Assembly: GCA_036505875.1 (NCBI GenBank)
Contig: DASXSR010000168.1
Coordinates: 1 to 45,850, forward strand
Source: Onstottus_A sp036505875
GTDB lineage: Bacteria > Acidobacteriota > Blastocatellia > UBA7656
Length of the DNA: 45,850 bases
Direction of reading: 5' to 3'
The notes below the pieces were generated by a model. That model searched no databases and was not told the origin of the DNA. It saw only the letters and a program-made list of their open reading frames with translations. Shown piece by piece: positions 1 to 8,321 of the stretch (its first letter is position 1; each line of letters starts with the position of its first letter). Both the position numbers and the translations under genes were made by a program.

Positions 1-300
1 GTTCGAAAGTTGAAAGGCGAAGGCCGCCCGATCCTGAACGAACAAGAACGCGCGGAGGTCGTTTCGGCGCTTGAAGCCGTCGATTACGTGACCATCTTCG
101 AAGAGGAAACGCCGCGGGAGTTGATCGCAGCGCTGTTGCCCGACGTGCTTGTTAAGGGAGGCGACTGGCCGATTGATCAAATCATCGGGCGCGAAGAAGT
201 GGAGGCGTCGGGAGGCCGTGTGGTTGCGCTTCCATATGTCGAACGGTTGTCGACGTCTGAGATCATCGAACGAGTTCAGAGAAAAAAGACGCGCAGTTGA
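1..300 (+). CDS. rfaE2: D-glycero-beta-D-manno-heptose 1-phosphate adenylyltransferase (RfaE2/HldE C-terminal domain), 5' end outside window
   Basis: The reading frame is open from the first base (V-R-K-L-K-G...) to the TGA at 298-300, so the gene is cut by the window edge. The visible ~99 residues match the end of the RfaE2/HldE nucleotidyltransferase: the S/V-R-x-L-K-G segment followed by RP, ERAEVVSALEAVDYV, PDVLVKGGDW and GREEVEASGGRVV, ending in the LSTSEIIERV helix. The family transfers AMP to heptose-1-phosphate in ADP-heptose synthesis for lipopolysaccharide core, in the cytoplasm. Whether a kinase domain is fused upstream cannot be seen. The TTG at 10 is an internal codon, not the start. 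It ends 9 nt before the acyl-CoA synthetase, so the two may be co-transcribed. Confidence 0.88.
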   Translation, partial: VRKLKGEGRPILNEQERAEVVSALEAVDYVTIFEEETPRELIAALLPDVLVKGGDWPIDQIIGREEVEASGGRVVALPYVERLSTSEIIERVQRKKTRS

Positions 301-309
301 CTATCTTGT

Positions 310-2043
310 ATGGGAGTGCAAGGCAACCGAGCCATTTGGGAACCCGAGAGTCGCGGCATCGAGTTGATCAACCTCACCATCGGCGAACTCTTCGACCGTC
401 AATGCGAAGCCAACGCGGACAAGGAAGCCCTGGTTTACAACTACCCTGAGATCGGACTGGAACTTCGGCTCACCTATAGGCAATACCAAAAAGAAGTCAA
501 TCGATTAGCCAGGGGATTGCTCGCGCTTGGGATCGAAAAAGCCGAGCACGTCGCAGTGTGGGCGACGAATGTTCCCGAGTGGGTGATGCTCGAAATCGCG
601 CTTGCCAAGATCGGAGCGGTGCTCGTAACGGTCAACACAAACTATCGCGCGGCTGAAATCGAGTACGTGCTTCGGCAGGGTGACATAACCACCCTTTTCA
701 TGATCGAAGAGTTTCGCGGCAACTCGTACGTTGAGTCGATGTACCGCATCGCGCCGGAGCTGAAGAGTCTGAGCGGTCCGATCCGCAACGATCTTCAATC
801 TTCAAATCTGCCCGAGCTTAAACGGGTGGTCTTGATCGGGAATAAGACGGCGCAAGGCTTTATGGCCTACTCTGAGGTTGTGTCGCTTGGCGAATTCGTT
901 GCTGATGAGACTCTTTCCGAACGCGAATCGATCCTCGATCCACACGACGTTATTCAGATGCAGTACACAAGCGGAACCACCGGGTTTCCAAAAGGGGTGA
1001 TGCTCACTCACTACGGAATAATCAATCAGGCGCACGTCTCGTGCTTGATCGGAAACCTGGGGCCGGATGAGCGTTACGTAACCGCGATGCCGTTTTTTCA
1101 CATCGCGGGGTCGCTGGGAGCGACAATGTTCGGAATCTATCTCGGGTGCACGCTGATACCGCTCATTCATTTCGATCCCGCCAAACAGCTCGAGTTGTTC
1201 CACAAAGAGAGAGCCACATTCTCGTTCAACGTCCCAACGATGCTTGTAGCCATGCTGAATCATCCACGTTTTATCGCAGGTGAGTTCAATCTTTCATCGC
1301 TGCGGGAAATCATCACTGGGGCAACGCCGGTCCCAGTCGTGTTGATGCAAGAGGTTAAGCAGAAGATGGGCGCGGAGTGCATGATCGTTTACGGACTTAC
1401 TGAATCAACCGGCACTGTCACCGAGACGATAAAGACCGACAGCTTCGAATTGAAATCTTCCACCGTGGGCATTCCGCATCCCCATATGGAGATCAAAATC
1501 GCGGAGCCTTTAACCGGTAACCCGGTCGGTTTTGGCGAATCGGGAGAGTTGATGGCGCGCGGGTTCCTGGTGATGAAGGGTTATTACAACATGCCTGATA
1601 AGACGGCCGAAACGATTGACGCCGACGGTTGGCTTCACACCGGCGATCTGGCGACTATGAACGCGCAAGGCTACGTCAACATCGTGGGAAGAGTGAAAGA
1701 CATGATCATTCGCGGTGGCGAGAATATCTATCCCGCGGAGATCGAAGAGTTTCTGATGCGCCACCCGCAGATAGCAGAGGCTCAAGTGGTTGGCGTGCCC
1801 GACAGCTTTATGGGAGAACAAGTGGCAGCGGTCTTGCGGTTGAAGCCGGGAGAGATTGGAACGGAAGAAGCGATCCGGGAGTACTGTAGCGATGGGATCA
1901 GCAGGCACAAGGTCCCAAAGTACATCAAGTTTGTGTCGTCATTTCCGCTGACAGCGAGTGGCAAGGTGAAGAAGTTCGAGTTGAGGGAGCAGCTAATCGA
2001 GGATCTCGGGCTGGAAGAAGTTTCCAAGCAAAAGACGGCTTGA
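310..2043 (+). CDS. Long-chain fatty acid--CoA ligase / AMP-dependent acyl-CoA synthetase
   Basis: 577-residue ANL-superfamily enzyme that activates a carboxylic acid with ATP and transfers it to CoA. Visible signatures in order: the P-loop YTSGTTGFPKGVMLTH (~residues 218-233), the A5-type GLTESTG, the GWLHTGDLA motif, GRVKDMIIRGGENIYPAEIEE (hinge and adenylate binding), and the C-terminal LTASGKVKKFELRE carrying the catalytic lysine. Length is normal for FadD-type medium/long-chain ligases, but the acyl substrate cannot be read from sequence. The ATG at 310 lies just after the upstream stop with no clear Shine-Dalgarno; a downstream TTG at 364 (LINLTIGELF) is possible because the first ~18 residues are not typical of the family. 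Cytoplasmic; probable role in fatty acid or aromatic acid activation. Confidence 0.93.
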   Translation: MGVQGNRAIWEPESRGIELINLTIGELFDRQCEANADKEALVYNYPEIGLELRLTYRQYQKEVNRLARGLLALGIEKAEHVAVWATNVPEWVMLEIALAKIGAVLVTVNTNYRAAEIEYVLRQGDITTLFMIEEFRGNSYVESMYRIAPELKSLSGPIRNDLQSSNLPELKRVVLIGNKTAQGFMAYSEVVSLGEFVADETLSERESILDPHDVIQMQYTSGTTGFPKGVMLTHYGIINQAHVSCLIGNLGPDERYVTAMPFFHIAGSLGATMFGIYLGCTLIPLIHFDPAKQLELFHKERATFSFNVPTMLVAMLNHPRFIAGEFNLSSLREIITGATPVPVVLMQEVKQKMGAECMIVYGLTESTGTVTETIKTDSFELKSSTVGIPHPHMEIKIAEPLTGNPVGFGESGELMARGFLVMKGYYNMPDKTAETIDADGWLHTGDLATMNAQGYVNIVGRVKDMIIRGGENIYPAEIEEFLMRHPQIAEAQVVGVPDSFMGEQVAAVLRLKPGEIGTEEAIREYCSDGISRHKVPKYIKFVSSFPLTASGKVKKFELREQLIEDLGLEEVSKQKTA

Positions 2044-2139
2044 GAATCAAAAACCACGCGGCTCGCTGGGGACACGGAGAACGAAAGAGATATGAGAAAT
2101 GCGTCCCGGTGTCTTCAGTTGTTCCCGTGATTCAGTCGA

Positions 2140-2439
2140 TCACAATAGACGAATTGGCTCTTCGGGTTTTTCCGGCGCGGGCGCATCAGGCTGATCATCG
2201 GGGGAGGTTGGCCGATCACGAGGCATTTCAACCGGAGGCCCATGCTCCTCGTCTGACGGTACGCGAATAGGCCCGCTGTCGGGAGCAGGCGGGTTCCCGG
2301 TTGGCATTTCGACGTTGCGATTCGGCTTGCGATGCGCGCTCACAAATTCCTCTCCGTTTTCTGAAGAGGGCGCAGGACGCTGATCCCAATTAAGTAAGTC
2401 GCTGCGCCACTCCAGTAGGGTTCGGATGGATTTATCCAC
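2140..2439 (-). CDS. Small proline- and glutamate-rich hypothetical protein
   Basis: 99 residues, very rich in Pro, Glu, Asp and Arg, with repeated P-x-P/E-P runs and no hydrophobic segment; probably disordered. It lies 22 nt downstream of the CsbD-like gene on the same strand, so it may be the second gene of a small stress operon. I recognise no family. It could be a chance open frame: composition is biased and there is no strong ribosome-binding site. Kept because spacing and strand fit and nothing else is encoded on the other strand. Confidence 0.35.
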   Translation of the reverse strand: MDKSIRTLLEWRSDLLNWDQRPAPSSENGEEFVSAHRKPNRNVEMPTGNPPAPDSGPIRVPSDEEHGPPVEMPRDRPTSPDDQPDAPAPEKPEEPIRLL

Positions 2440-2461
2440 CGAACGCTTTTTGGAAAATCGC

Positions 2462-2674
2462 CTAGCGGCCGATCTGCTCGCCGACGTCCTTCACGGCGTC
2501 GCCGACTTTTCGCCGCAACCGTCCGAAGTTTTCTTGAGCTCGACCGGCGGATTTGTCGTCCTGCGACTCTCGGATCATTCGCGGGTCTTTGGTAGCACGT
2601 CCCACTTTCTCTTTGACCGAGCCTTTTGCCCGGCGGAACTTGCCTTTTAGTTCATCCTTGTTTGGAATGCTCAT
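2462..2674 (-). CDS. CsbD family stress-response protein
   Basis: 70-residue hydrophilic protein beginning MSIPNKDELKGKFRRAKGSV, followed by KEKVGRATKD and two further G-rich amphipathic segments ending KDVGEQIGR. This is the typical size and start of the CsbD-like family, small general-stress proteins of unknown biochemical role. Start choice is firm: AGGAGGT (2681-2687, complement) sits 6 nt before the ATG. Cytoplasmic, monocistronic or followed by the proline-rich small frame at 2140-2439. Confidence 0.9.
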   Translation of the reverse strand: MSIPNKDELKGKFRRAKGSVKEKVGRATKDPRMIRESQDDKSAGRAQENFGRLRRKVGDAVKDVGEQIGR

Positions 2675-3100
2675 GGTAATACCTCCTTTTTTGGTAACTC
2701 AGATTGTACTGACTTGCGATGCTGATGGTTCGAATATCAATCACTTGGGGATTACATCATAAGCAAGAGGAAGAACATCACGAGTAATGCTCGACGCATG
2801 ATTGATAACCCTTTCTCGACGTTGAAGCGAACACAGAAAAGGAAAAGTAACAAATGCCGTGCCAGTCGCCAGTGTGTCGATTGTGGTACGCCCGGAACTT
2901 TGATCTCGATTGATTCAAGATTGATGCTGCATAAAATCAGGTCAGCTTGTATCGAACCAGCGTGAGGAAGACTCGCCTTGATTGCGGGATGGCGCCAGGT
3001 GAGCTGCCAACCAGATCGCAAGCTTTTCGTCTGTCGAAAGCGGCGCGGAACCTGGGCGCGTCTCTTCGAGGCGCTCATTTTGTTAAGTGCTCGCGGAGGT
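2675..3100. other. Intergenic region, 426 bp
   Basis: Holds the csbD ribosome-binding site and presumably its promoter at the left end. A 15-codon very hydrophobic minus-strand frame (2752-2799, MRRALLVMFFLLLMM) is present but not called as a gene for lack of independent support. The segment near 3095-3110 can form a weak GC hairpin (GCGG...CCGC) that might terminate the AraC gene. No RNA gene or mobile element was recognised. Confidence 0.4.
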
Positions 3101-4024
3101 TTAGCCCCCGCTGGCGTCGCGATAGACGCGCGGCGTAACTCCGGTTACTGATTTGAACATCTTGGTGAAATGGCTCTGGCTCTGATAACCGACCTGCGCG
3201 GCAATGTCGACGATCGGGAGCACCGTCTCGGCTAGCAGCTTACGGGCGCGCTCGAGACGCACGTTCGAAAGATATGCGTGCGGAGTAACTCCCGTTATCC
3301 GCTTGAAGAGTCTGGCGAAGTGGTATTCTGACAGATAGGCTGCGGCGGCAATTTCCTCAAGCGCGATCTCGCGTCCAAAGTTGTCGTGCATGAACTCGAT
3401 CGCCCGGCGGAGGCGCCGATCCACAGGGCCGGCGCGCGACAACTCGATGTGATCCGACATGCGAATCGTGAAGTGATGCCGCAGAAGCTGGATGCCTAGC
3501 TGTCGAACCAGCGTGTCGAGCATTGCCGCGTGGCCCAGCTGCTCATGCGACATCTCGTCAGCAATGGCGCGCGCCATTCGCACGATCTCGCCGTCTGTTA
3601 TGACGCTTGCGCGAAACGCGATGTCCGCAGCTACGCGTGTGAGTCCGATATCTGCGATCAACTCGTTCACCAAAACCGGGCTCAGGCCAATTGAAACGAA
3701 CTCGACCGCCGATACGCTCGCCGAATGAGTTTGTCCGACATTCGTCAGAGCTGTCTGTCCGGCTGACAGCTCGAAAACGCTCTCGCCGATTGTAACTACC
3801 ATTTCTCCCGAGAGGATTGCAGTTATGGTATAAGCTGAGTGGGAATGAGGTTGAAATTCGCAGTTCCTCGTCGCGGTATGGCGCGCCGTGGAATGGAGAC
3901 GCGAGATAAATCTGTGAGTCTCTTCAAAGCCAAACGGCAGCGAGACAGCGTCGCGCCTTTCGTCGATGATTATTGTGCTGTCCATCATTTCGACCACTTT
4001 GATAACGCACGAGCTATGAATCAA
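3101..4024 (-). CDS. AraC family transcriptional regulator
   Basis: About 307 residues. The N-terminal part (~residues 45-110) resembles the AraC-type cupin sensor (FQPHSHSAYTITAILSGEM, then GQTALTNVGQTHS). The C-terminal ~100 residues form the double helix-turn-helix: RRAIEFMHDNFGREIALEEI, YLSEYHFARLFKRITGVTPH and VDIAAQVGYQSQSHFTKMFK, ending with the conserved F-K-x-x-T-G-V-T-P-R-V-Y-R. Ligand unknown. The longest start gives an 11-nt overlap with the glycerophosphodiesterase stop region (4014-4024); MMDSTIII at 3988 is an alternative start that removes the overlap. Same strand as, and directly downstream of, that gene, so the two are likely one transcription unit. Confidence 0.9.
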   Translation of the reverse strand: MIHSSCVIKVVEMMDSTIIIDERRDAVSLPFGFEETHRFISRLHSTARHTATRNCEFQPHSHSAYTITAILSGEMVVTIGESVFELSAGQTALTNVGQTHSASVSAVEFVSIGLSPVLVNELIADIGLTRVAADIAFRASVITDGEIVRMARAIADEMSHEQLGHAAMLDTLVRQLGIQLLRHHFTIRMSDHIELSRAGPVDRRLRRAIEFMHDNFGREIALEEIAAAAYLSEYHFARLFKRITGVTPHAYLSNVRLERARKLLAETVLPIVDIAAQVGYQSQSHFTKMFKSVTGVTPRVYRDASGG

Positions 4025-4847
4025 GAACCTGACGCAGCCGGTCGGGATAGTTCGTCATGATAGCATCCGCTCCAGCGGCTGCGGCCCGCGACATTAAGGG
4101 TACGCGGTTTATGGTCCAGACCGAAACGGAAAATCCGTGCTTGTGCAAAGCCTCGACCGTGTGTGCTGTCGCCAAACCATAGGGAAGCGCTACTTCTTCG
4201 GCGCCGGCGTTCCGGGCTGTGCTTACGATCGAACGGGTTGAGAGGAGGCCGCCCCATTTTGGCGGAAAAATGGCGGCCCTTCGCAGGTCGGGCGAGACCT
4301 CCTTCGCCTGGCGAACAACCGCGTGGTCGAATGAGAGTAGCGTGACTAGATGATCGATCTGGGCCGCTCGCACGGCTGAGACCACCGACTCTAGTAGGGC
4401 CTGCCGGTTTGCGCGACGGACCTTCAATTCCACGTAAATCCGCTTCATCTGGGCTCGCGCTAACACCTCAAGCGCATCTTCCAATGCCGGTAGCGCCTCG
4501 CCTGAAAAACTCGCGGGAGCGTCGCCGATGTTGGCCATGATTCTTCTGACCCTCACCCGCGCGCGCGGACGCAGCATTAATCGTCGCTCGAACCATTGGC
4601 CCGCGTCGAGTTGCTTGAGTTGCTCGAGTGTTAGTCGCGACACCAAACCGGCTCCATTTGTCGTGCGGTTCACGCGCCTGTCGTGAATTACGACTGGATG
4701 CCCGTCGGCCGAAAGTTGAACGTCCATCTCCACTCCATCGGCGCCGCACGCGATGGCTAGCTTAAAGGCGGCCAGCGTGTTCTCGGGCGCGAGACCTGAA
4801 GCCCCGCGATGCGCGATGACAAGGGGTCGATTGTCGAGCGTTTTCAC
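4014..4847 (-). CDS. Glycerophosphodiester phosphodiesterase family protein
   Basis: 277 residues. GDPD signatures are clear: VIAHRGASGLAPENT at the N-terminus (catalytic His and Arg, metal Glu), DGVEMDVQLSADGHPVVIHD (metal-binding Glu/Asp and second catalytic His), then LKQLDAGQWF, IYVELK and the C-terminal VWTINRV and GADAIMTNYPDRL typical of the TIM barrel. Hydrolyses glycerophosphodiesters to sn-glycerol-3-phosphate and an alcohol. No signal peptide, so a cytoplasmic UgpQ-like role in phospholipid headgroup recycling is more likely than the periplasmic GlpQ type. Precedes the AraC regulator on the same strand. Confidence 0.92.
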   Translation of the reverse strand: MKTLDNRPLVIAHRGASGLAPENTLAAFKLAIACGADGVEMDVQLSADGHPVVIHDRRVNRTTNGAGLVSRLTLEQLKQLDAGQWFERRLMLRPRARVRVRRIMANIGDAPASFSGEALPALEDALEVLARAQMKRIYVELKVRRANRQALLESVVSAVRAAQIDHLVTLLSFDHAVVRQAKEVSPDLRRAAIFPPKWGGLLSTRSIVSTARNAGAEEVALPYGLATAHTVEALHKHGFSVSVWTINRVPLMSRAAAAGADAIMTNYPDRLRQVLDS

Positions 4848-4922
4848 CTTGGACTACAGATAATAGGGTTCGATTCGCGGGGCAGGCAACCGACTCGAGA
4901 TCTGACGCGCGAACGGAAGGAC

Positions 4923-5396
4923 CTACTTGGCTGACGCTCTGGCTTTTGCGCTTGCTGATTTTTGAGCTTTTTGGCAGTCGGCGCAGAGCCCAAAAATGCG
5001 ATGGCTGTGATGCAGCGGTTTGAACCGATAATGCCGGACGATCTTATCTTGCAGTCTTTCAATCTGCTCACTGTAGAACTCGATCAGGGCGCCGCAGCCG
5101 GTGCATATCAGGTGATCGTGATGCGTGTGCTTGTAATCGTGCTCGTACAGCATTCGCCCATCGTGAAACTCGAGCTCGCGAGCCAGGCCGCACTCCTTGA
5201 GCAACTTCAATGTTCGATACACGGTCGTGAAGCCGACCGACGGGTCTTTTGCCTTGACGATCGAATAGAGATCTTCGCTTGAGACGTGGCCTTCGGTGTC
5301 CAGGAACACATCCAGAATCAAATCGCGCTGCGCGGTGCGCTTCAGCCCCGAGCGTTTGATATGCTCCTGAAAAATCTGTTTCTCTTCGCGTTCCAT
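4923..5396 (-). CDS. fur: Fur family metal-responsive transcriptional repressor
   Basis: 157 residues. N-terminal winged helix (KRTAQRDLILDVFLDTEGHV ... VGFTTVYRTLKLLKECGLA, the latter being the DNA-recognition helix) followed by the metal-binding dimer domain with HTHHDHLICTGCG and a second C-x-x-C (CADCQ) for structural zinc. The basic, Ala/Ser/Lys-rich tail is variable in the family. I favour Fur over Zur or PerR because the neighbours are a ferritin-like gene (divergent, 117 bp away) and a porin preceded by a perfect Fur-box palindrome, but specificity cannot be proved from sequence. Cytoplasmic iron-dependent repressor by family knowledge. Confidence 0.88.
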   Translation of the reverse strand: MEREEKQIFQEHIKRSGLKRTAQRDLILDVFLDTEGHVSSEDLYSIVKAKDPSVGFTTVYRTLKLLKECGLARELEFHDGRMLYEHDYKHTHHDHLICTGCGALIEFYSEQIERLQDKIVRHYRFKPLHHSHRIFGLCADCQKAQKSASAKARASAK

Positions 5397-5513
5397 CGAT
5401 GATTTGGTTTACCGGCACGATTATACACTTGCTGATAAAGCTCGCAAAACATTTGTGCCGAGGGGCTTGACTTGGGTCCGCTCAACTGGCGACCATTCTA
5501 GCGGAGGTAGGCG

Positions 5514-5939
5514 ATGGATAAAGAAAAGGTCGTGGCTCATTTGGACAAGATCCTGGAAGGCGAGCTCTCCGGAGTCGTGCGTTATCTTCACTACAGCTTC
5601 ATGGTATTCGGCCCGAACCGCATCCCCATTACAAAGTGGTTTCGCGACCACGCCCTCGAAGGGCTTAACCACGCCGTCATCATCGGCGAAAAGATAACGG
5701 CATTGGGCGGCCACCCTTCGATCAAGGTGCAGCCGGTCCCGGAAACCAACAAGCACAACGTGCTGGAGATACTGAAAGAGGGTATGGCGTTCGAAAAGGC
5801 GAGCTTAAGTCAGTATCTCGGACTGCTGAGCGAAGTGGAAGGTGACGTATCGCTGGAAGAGTTGATACGGCAATTAATCAGGGAGGAAACCGAGCACATA
5901 GAAGAAGTTGAAAAAATGACTAGAGTGCTCGATCGCTAA
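5514..5939 (+). CDS. Bacterioferritin-like ferritin-superfamily protein
   Basis: 141 residues, shorter than classical Bfr (~157) but with the four-helix ferritin pattern: ELSGVVRYLHYSFMVFGPNR in helix A, HALEGLNHAVIIGEKI in helix B, and REETEHIEEVEKM in helix D. The helix D E-x-x-H iron motif is intact; in helix B the spacing is E-x-x-x-H, as I recall for a bacterioferritin-like subfamily in related bacteria. Probable iron storage or peroxide detoxification in the cytoplasm. Divergently transcribed from fur. A good ribosome-binding site (CGGAGGTAGGCG) precedes the ATG. Heme-binding Met is not clearly identifiable, so heme content is uncertain. Confidence 0.85.
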   Translation: MDKEKVVAHLDKILEGELSGVVRYLHYSFMVFGPNRIPITKWFRDHALEGLNHAVIIGEKITALGGHPSIKVQPVPETNKHNVLEILKEGMAFEKASLSQYLGLLSEVEGDVSLEELIRQLIREETEHIEEVEKMTRVLDR

Positions 5940-5949
5940 CGCAAGTCCG

Positions 5950-6020
5950 GGGGCGCCGCCTGCATGCCTGTCGTGACGCGGTGACCACGTCGAGCAAGCG
6001 GGACGCCTGCGCTCCCAGGA
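5950..6020. repeat. GC-rich imperfect inverted repeat between convergent genes
   Basis: The two strands of this spacer start alike: GGGGGCGCCGCC on the plus strand and GGGAGCGCAGGC on the minus strand, and both lead into a central quasi-palindrome GACGCGGTGACCACGTC (5975-5991, one mismatched pair). It sits exactly between the convergent bacterioferritin and monoheme cytochrome genes. It may act as a bidirectional terminator or be a REP-like dispersed element; no T-tract is present. Confidence 0.5.
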
Positions 6021-6023
6021 AAC

Positions 6024-6299
6024 TCAATCTTTCCGCGGCTCGCGCTCGAAGAGCTTCGGAAACTTCTCGCGCATCTTCGGAGTGATCCGGTAGCCTGCGT
6101 CCTCAAACGCTTCGCCGAAATCATTTCGCTCACCGCCCCCTTTCCCGATGTGACATACCGTACACTTTCCGCGCAGCTCTGCCTTCGAATATGGATCGTT
6201 GTTGTAGCGATCCATAAAAGCCGGTTTGGCCAGCGCCGTAACTGCAGCAACCGCGACGCAGCCGAGCGCCACAATCAGTTTCGTTCTCCTTCCAGCCAT
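6024..6299 (-). CDS. Small exported monoheme c-type cytochrome-like protein
   Basis: 91 residues: an N-terminal signal peptide (KLIVALGCVAVAAVTALAKP), one heme-attachment motif C-T-V-C-H at about residues 47-51 followed by a G-rich loop, and a charged C-terminus. The short length and the DPYSKAELRGKC...FGEAF layout resemble small periplasmic cytochromes. It begins 12 nt downstream of the porin stop on the same strand, so the pair is probably one operon under the Fur-box at 8029-8043. A role in periplasmic iron or electron handling with that porin is inference. No axial Met was assigned with confidence. Confidence 0.75.
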   Translation of the reverse strand: MAGRRTKLIVALGCVAVAAVTALAKPAFMDRYNNDPYSKAELRGKCTVCHIGKGGGERNDFGEAFEDAGYRITPKMREKFPKLFEREPRKD

Positions 6300-6311
6300 C
6301 GTGCTGCTATC

Positions 6312-7985
6312 TTAAAACACGTACGCGATTGAACCCGTGAATCCGTTGCGTCCATAGTTGCGATAGGGAAGGGGACTGACTCTAAACAGCGCGCCCCCAA
6401 TTCCCCCCGGAACGTCGGGCACCGGACCGAACGTGTGATTGAACAAGTAGTTCAGCTTGAAGATGACGGTCGACGACGGCGCGATGTTCAGCCCCACCGT
6501 CGCGCGCGAGCGGTTCAAATAGAAGGTCGGTATCGTGCGGTCCAGCCGCGCAACTTCATAACGAACCACAGGCGCAAGATAGCCTCCTTCGTCGAACTTC
6601 TCTCCGAAAATGCGCGGCGACAACTTGTAGGTCCCCTCCAGGTAAAAGCCATCCTGACCTGGAGAACGCTCGGCGACAAACTCCGCCAGCGCAGAAGTAC
6701 TCTCGGGATTGCTTGGATCGACAACCGGCGGAGCAGGGCTCCTGCGCGGAATCCCGCCCACTATGTTCGAGCGCCCGTACTCGCCGTTGATAATGAACGC
6801 GCCACGATGATAGGAGCCATCGACAAAAACAATCGTCGCCGACTGCGGTCGCTCTCCAAACTCGTTGAACCTCCCGTTATAAGCGGACGCGCCCAGTTCG
6901 AGTCCGTCGATCGGCGAGAAGCCAATTCGACCGGCTACCGCTTTTATCCGGTGTTGCGCCTGGAACGCAAACAAACCCGGCTCGGAAGCGGAAGATTGAC
7001 CCAGCAATCGGGAGAACGGCGTTGGTTCGCCGTCGGCATTCTTGCCGAGCATACCGTTAACGACGTCTACTTCGTAGGTGAGCTTCATTTTGTGAGGGAG
7101 CTTGAACCTTCCTCGGACGCCGATGCCGGCGTCGCGGTAGGCGGTTGGAATGATGAACTGATTAATCAGCGGGCGTATCGTTGTCAGGTTGAGATACGAA
7201 TCGTGATAGGTATTGAACCTTCCAATCGCGGGCACGATTATGCCCGCGCGAAACGCCAGCTGCGGACGCATCTTCCACTCGACGTAAGCTTGTTCGATGT
7301 CGATCTCGCGCGACCCGAATTCGTACTCGATCTCTGAGTTAAAAACGATGTTCTGTTTTTCGGCGAGCACGGCCGCGATGCCCAAGACCATTCTCGTGTT
7401 CTGGAACGTCGGCGTGCCGCCGCCATCAGCCCGCTCGTTGATCGAAGACTGACGGAACTGAAAATCACCATAACCGCCGATCGTTATCCGATCGGTTCGC
7501 AGCAGATTACCCGCTCCGGAAAGGTCCCCGCCTTGCGCCTTCGATGTCAGCGCAAGGCGTGCTTGTTCGGGGGCGGCAGTCGACTGTGGCGAGCCCTTCA
7601 CCTGATCCTTCGCTGTGTCTTTCTTGGCAGCTTGCTCGCTTGCTGGTTTGTTTTGCTGGACGTTCGCGGCACCCGGGGCTGTGGCGCTCGCTCCGGTCTG
7701 CGATGTTGTAGACCCGTTAGCGTTCTGGCTTTTGTTAAACGCTTCTACGAGGGAGCGGAGCTGGGCCATTTCGGCTCGGAGTTGATCGACTTCAGCGCGA
7801 AGCCGATCGATTTCGTTTGAAGACGCCGGCTGAGATTTGTCTACCTTTGGTTCCTGTGCGAAAGCTGCCGGACAAAACAAGACAATCGCGACCGCGAGTG
7901 TGCTTACCGCATTAACTGGTCGACGATACAAGGAGTGTCCGCTTCGAGAGCTGAGATAAATGGAAGAAAGAATCCGCATTTGCAT
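6312..7985 (-). CDS. Outer-membrane porin with N-terminal coiled coil (phosphate-selective porin O/P-like)
   Basis: 557 residues. A long N-terminus with signal segment (STLAVAIVLFCPAAFAQ) is followed by a heptad-like coiled coil (IDRLRAEVDQLRAEMAQLR), a low-complexity Ala/Gln/Lys/Ser linker, then a beta-barrel beginning near residue 165 (ITIGGYGDFQFRQ) with many alternating aromatic strands and a terminal Phe (SIAYVF), the outer-membrane assembly signal. This layout is that of trimeric OprO/OprP-like or carbohydrate porins; the coiled coil may trimerise or touch peptidoglycan. Substrate unknown. The Fur-box 44 bp upstream suggests iron-repressed expression, so an iron-related cargo is possible. 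Followed by the monoheme cytochrome. Confidence 0.85.
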   Translation of the reverse strand: MQMRILSSIYLSSRSGHSLYRRPVNAVSTLAVAIVLFCPAAFAQEPKVDKSQPASSNEIDRLRAEVDQLRAEMAQLRSLVEAFNKSQNANGSTTSQTGASATAPGAANVQQNKPASEQAAKKDTAKDQVKGSPQSTAAPEQARLALTSKAQGGDLSGAGNLLRTDRITIGGYGDFQFRQSSINERADGGGTPTFQNTRMVLGIAAVLAEKQNIVFNSEIEYEFGSREIDIEQAYVEWKMRPQLAFRAGIIVPAIGRFNTYHDSYLNLTTIRPLINQFIIPTAYRDAGIGVRGRFKLPHKMKLTYEVDVVNGMLGKNADGEPTPFSRLLGQSSASEPGLFAFQAQHRIKAVAGRIGFSPIDGLELGASAYNGRFNEFGERPQSATIVFVDGSYHRGAFIINGEYGRSNIVGGIPRRSPAPPVVDPSNPESTSALAEFVAERSPGQDGFYLEGTYKLSPRIFGEKFDEGGYLAPVVRYEVARLDRTIPTFYLNRSRATVGLNIAPSSTVIFKLNYLFNHTFGPVPDVPGGIGGALFRVSPLPYRNYGRNGFTGSIAYVF

Positions 7986-8321
7986 ATCGAGCGCCTCCTA
8001 ACTCCGCCACCCATCAGAGGGACGAACTTGAAAATGATTTTCAAAGTCAGATTCGCCAGTATATGTGCTCACTAACCGGGTGTCAATAGATTTCTTTGCT
8101 GACCCACGCTTTTTTAGGGCGGTCTTATTTGAAGGGAAGGAAGGGGAACCGAGAAGCCCGCGTTCCAGCGTTGTAGGCTATGTTTGAACAATCCTCCCAG
8201 TGCCGTGGGTGGGATTTAGATGGCGATCCGCGAAAACCTGACGCGCATCCCATGCGTCGCGTTTGGTTGATTTCGGTTGAGACCGTAGCTTATTCTCGTT
8301 CCGCGCAAACGCGGCATACTC
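7986..8321. other. Divergent intergenic region between porin and proline dehydrogenase, 336 bp
   Basis: Carries the Fur-box-like palindrome at 8029-8043 close to the porin start, and must hold the promoters of both divergent genes. A T-rich stretch (CTTTTTTAGG, ~8108-8117) is seen but no complete sigma-70 promoter pair could be assigned with confidence. No gene or repeat was recognised in the remainder. Confidence 0.4.
8029..8043. promoter_or_regulatory. Fur-box palindrome upstream of porin operon
   Basis: TGAAAATGATTTTCA is a perfect 7-1-7 inverted repeat, matching the accepted Fur core layout TGATAAT-N-ATTATCA at 13 of 15 positions. It ends 44 bp before the porin ATG (minus strand), a normal operator position, and a fur gene lies 2.6 kb away. 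Repression of the porin/cytochrome operon under iron sufficiency is inferred. Confidence 0.72.

Noticed and set aside
2752..2799. 15-codon hydrophobic minus-strand micro-frame
   Set aside because: Too short to support without conservation data; noted only in the intergenic entry.
5436..5448. Possible Fur site in the fur/bacterioferritin-like gap (TGATAAAGCTCGC)
   Set aside because: Only one half matches the Fur-box; symmetry is poor.
6435..7337. 300-codon plus-strand frame antisense to the porin
   Set aside because: Very long but Arg/Glu-rich and exactly antisense to a well-supported outer-membrane protein.
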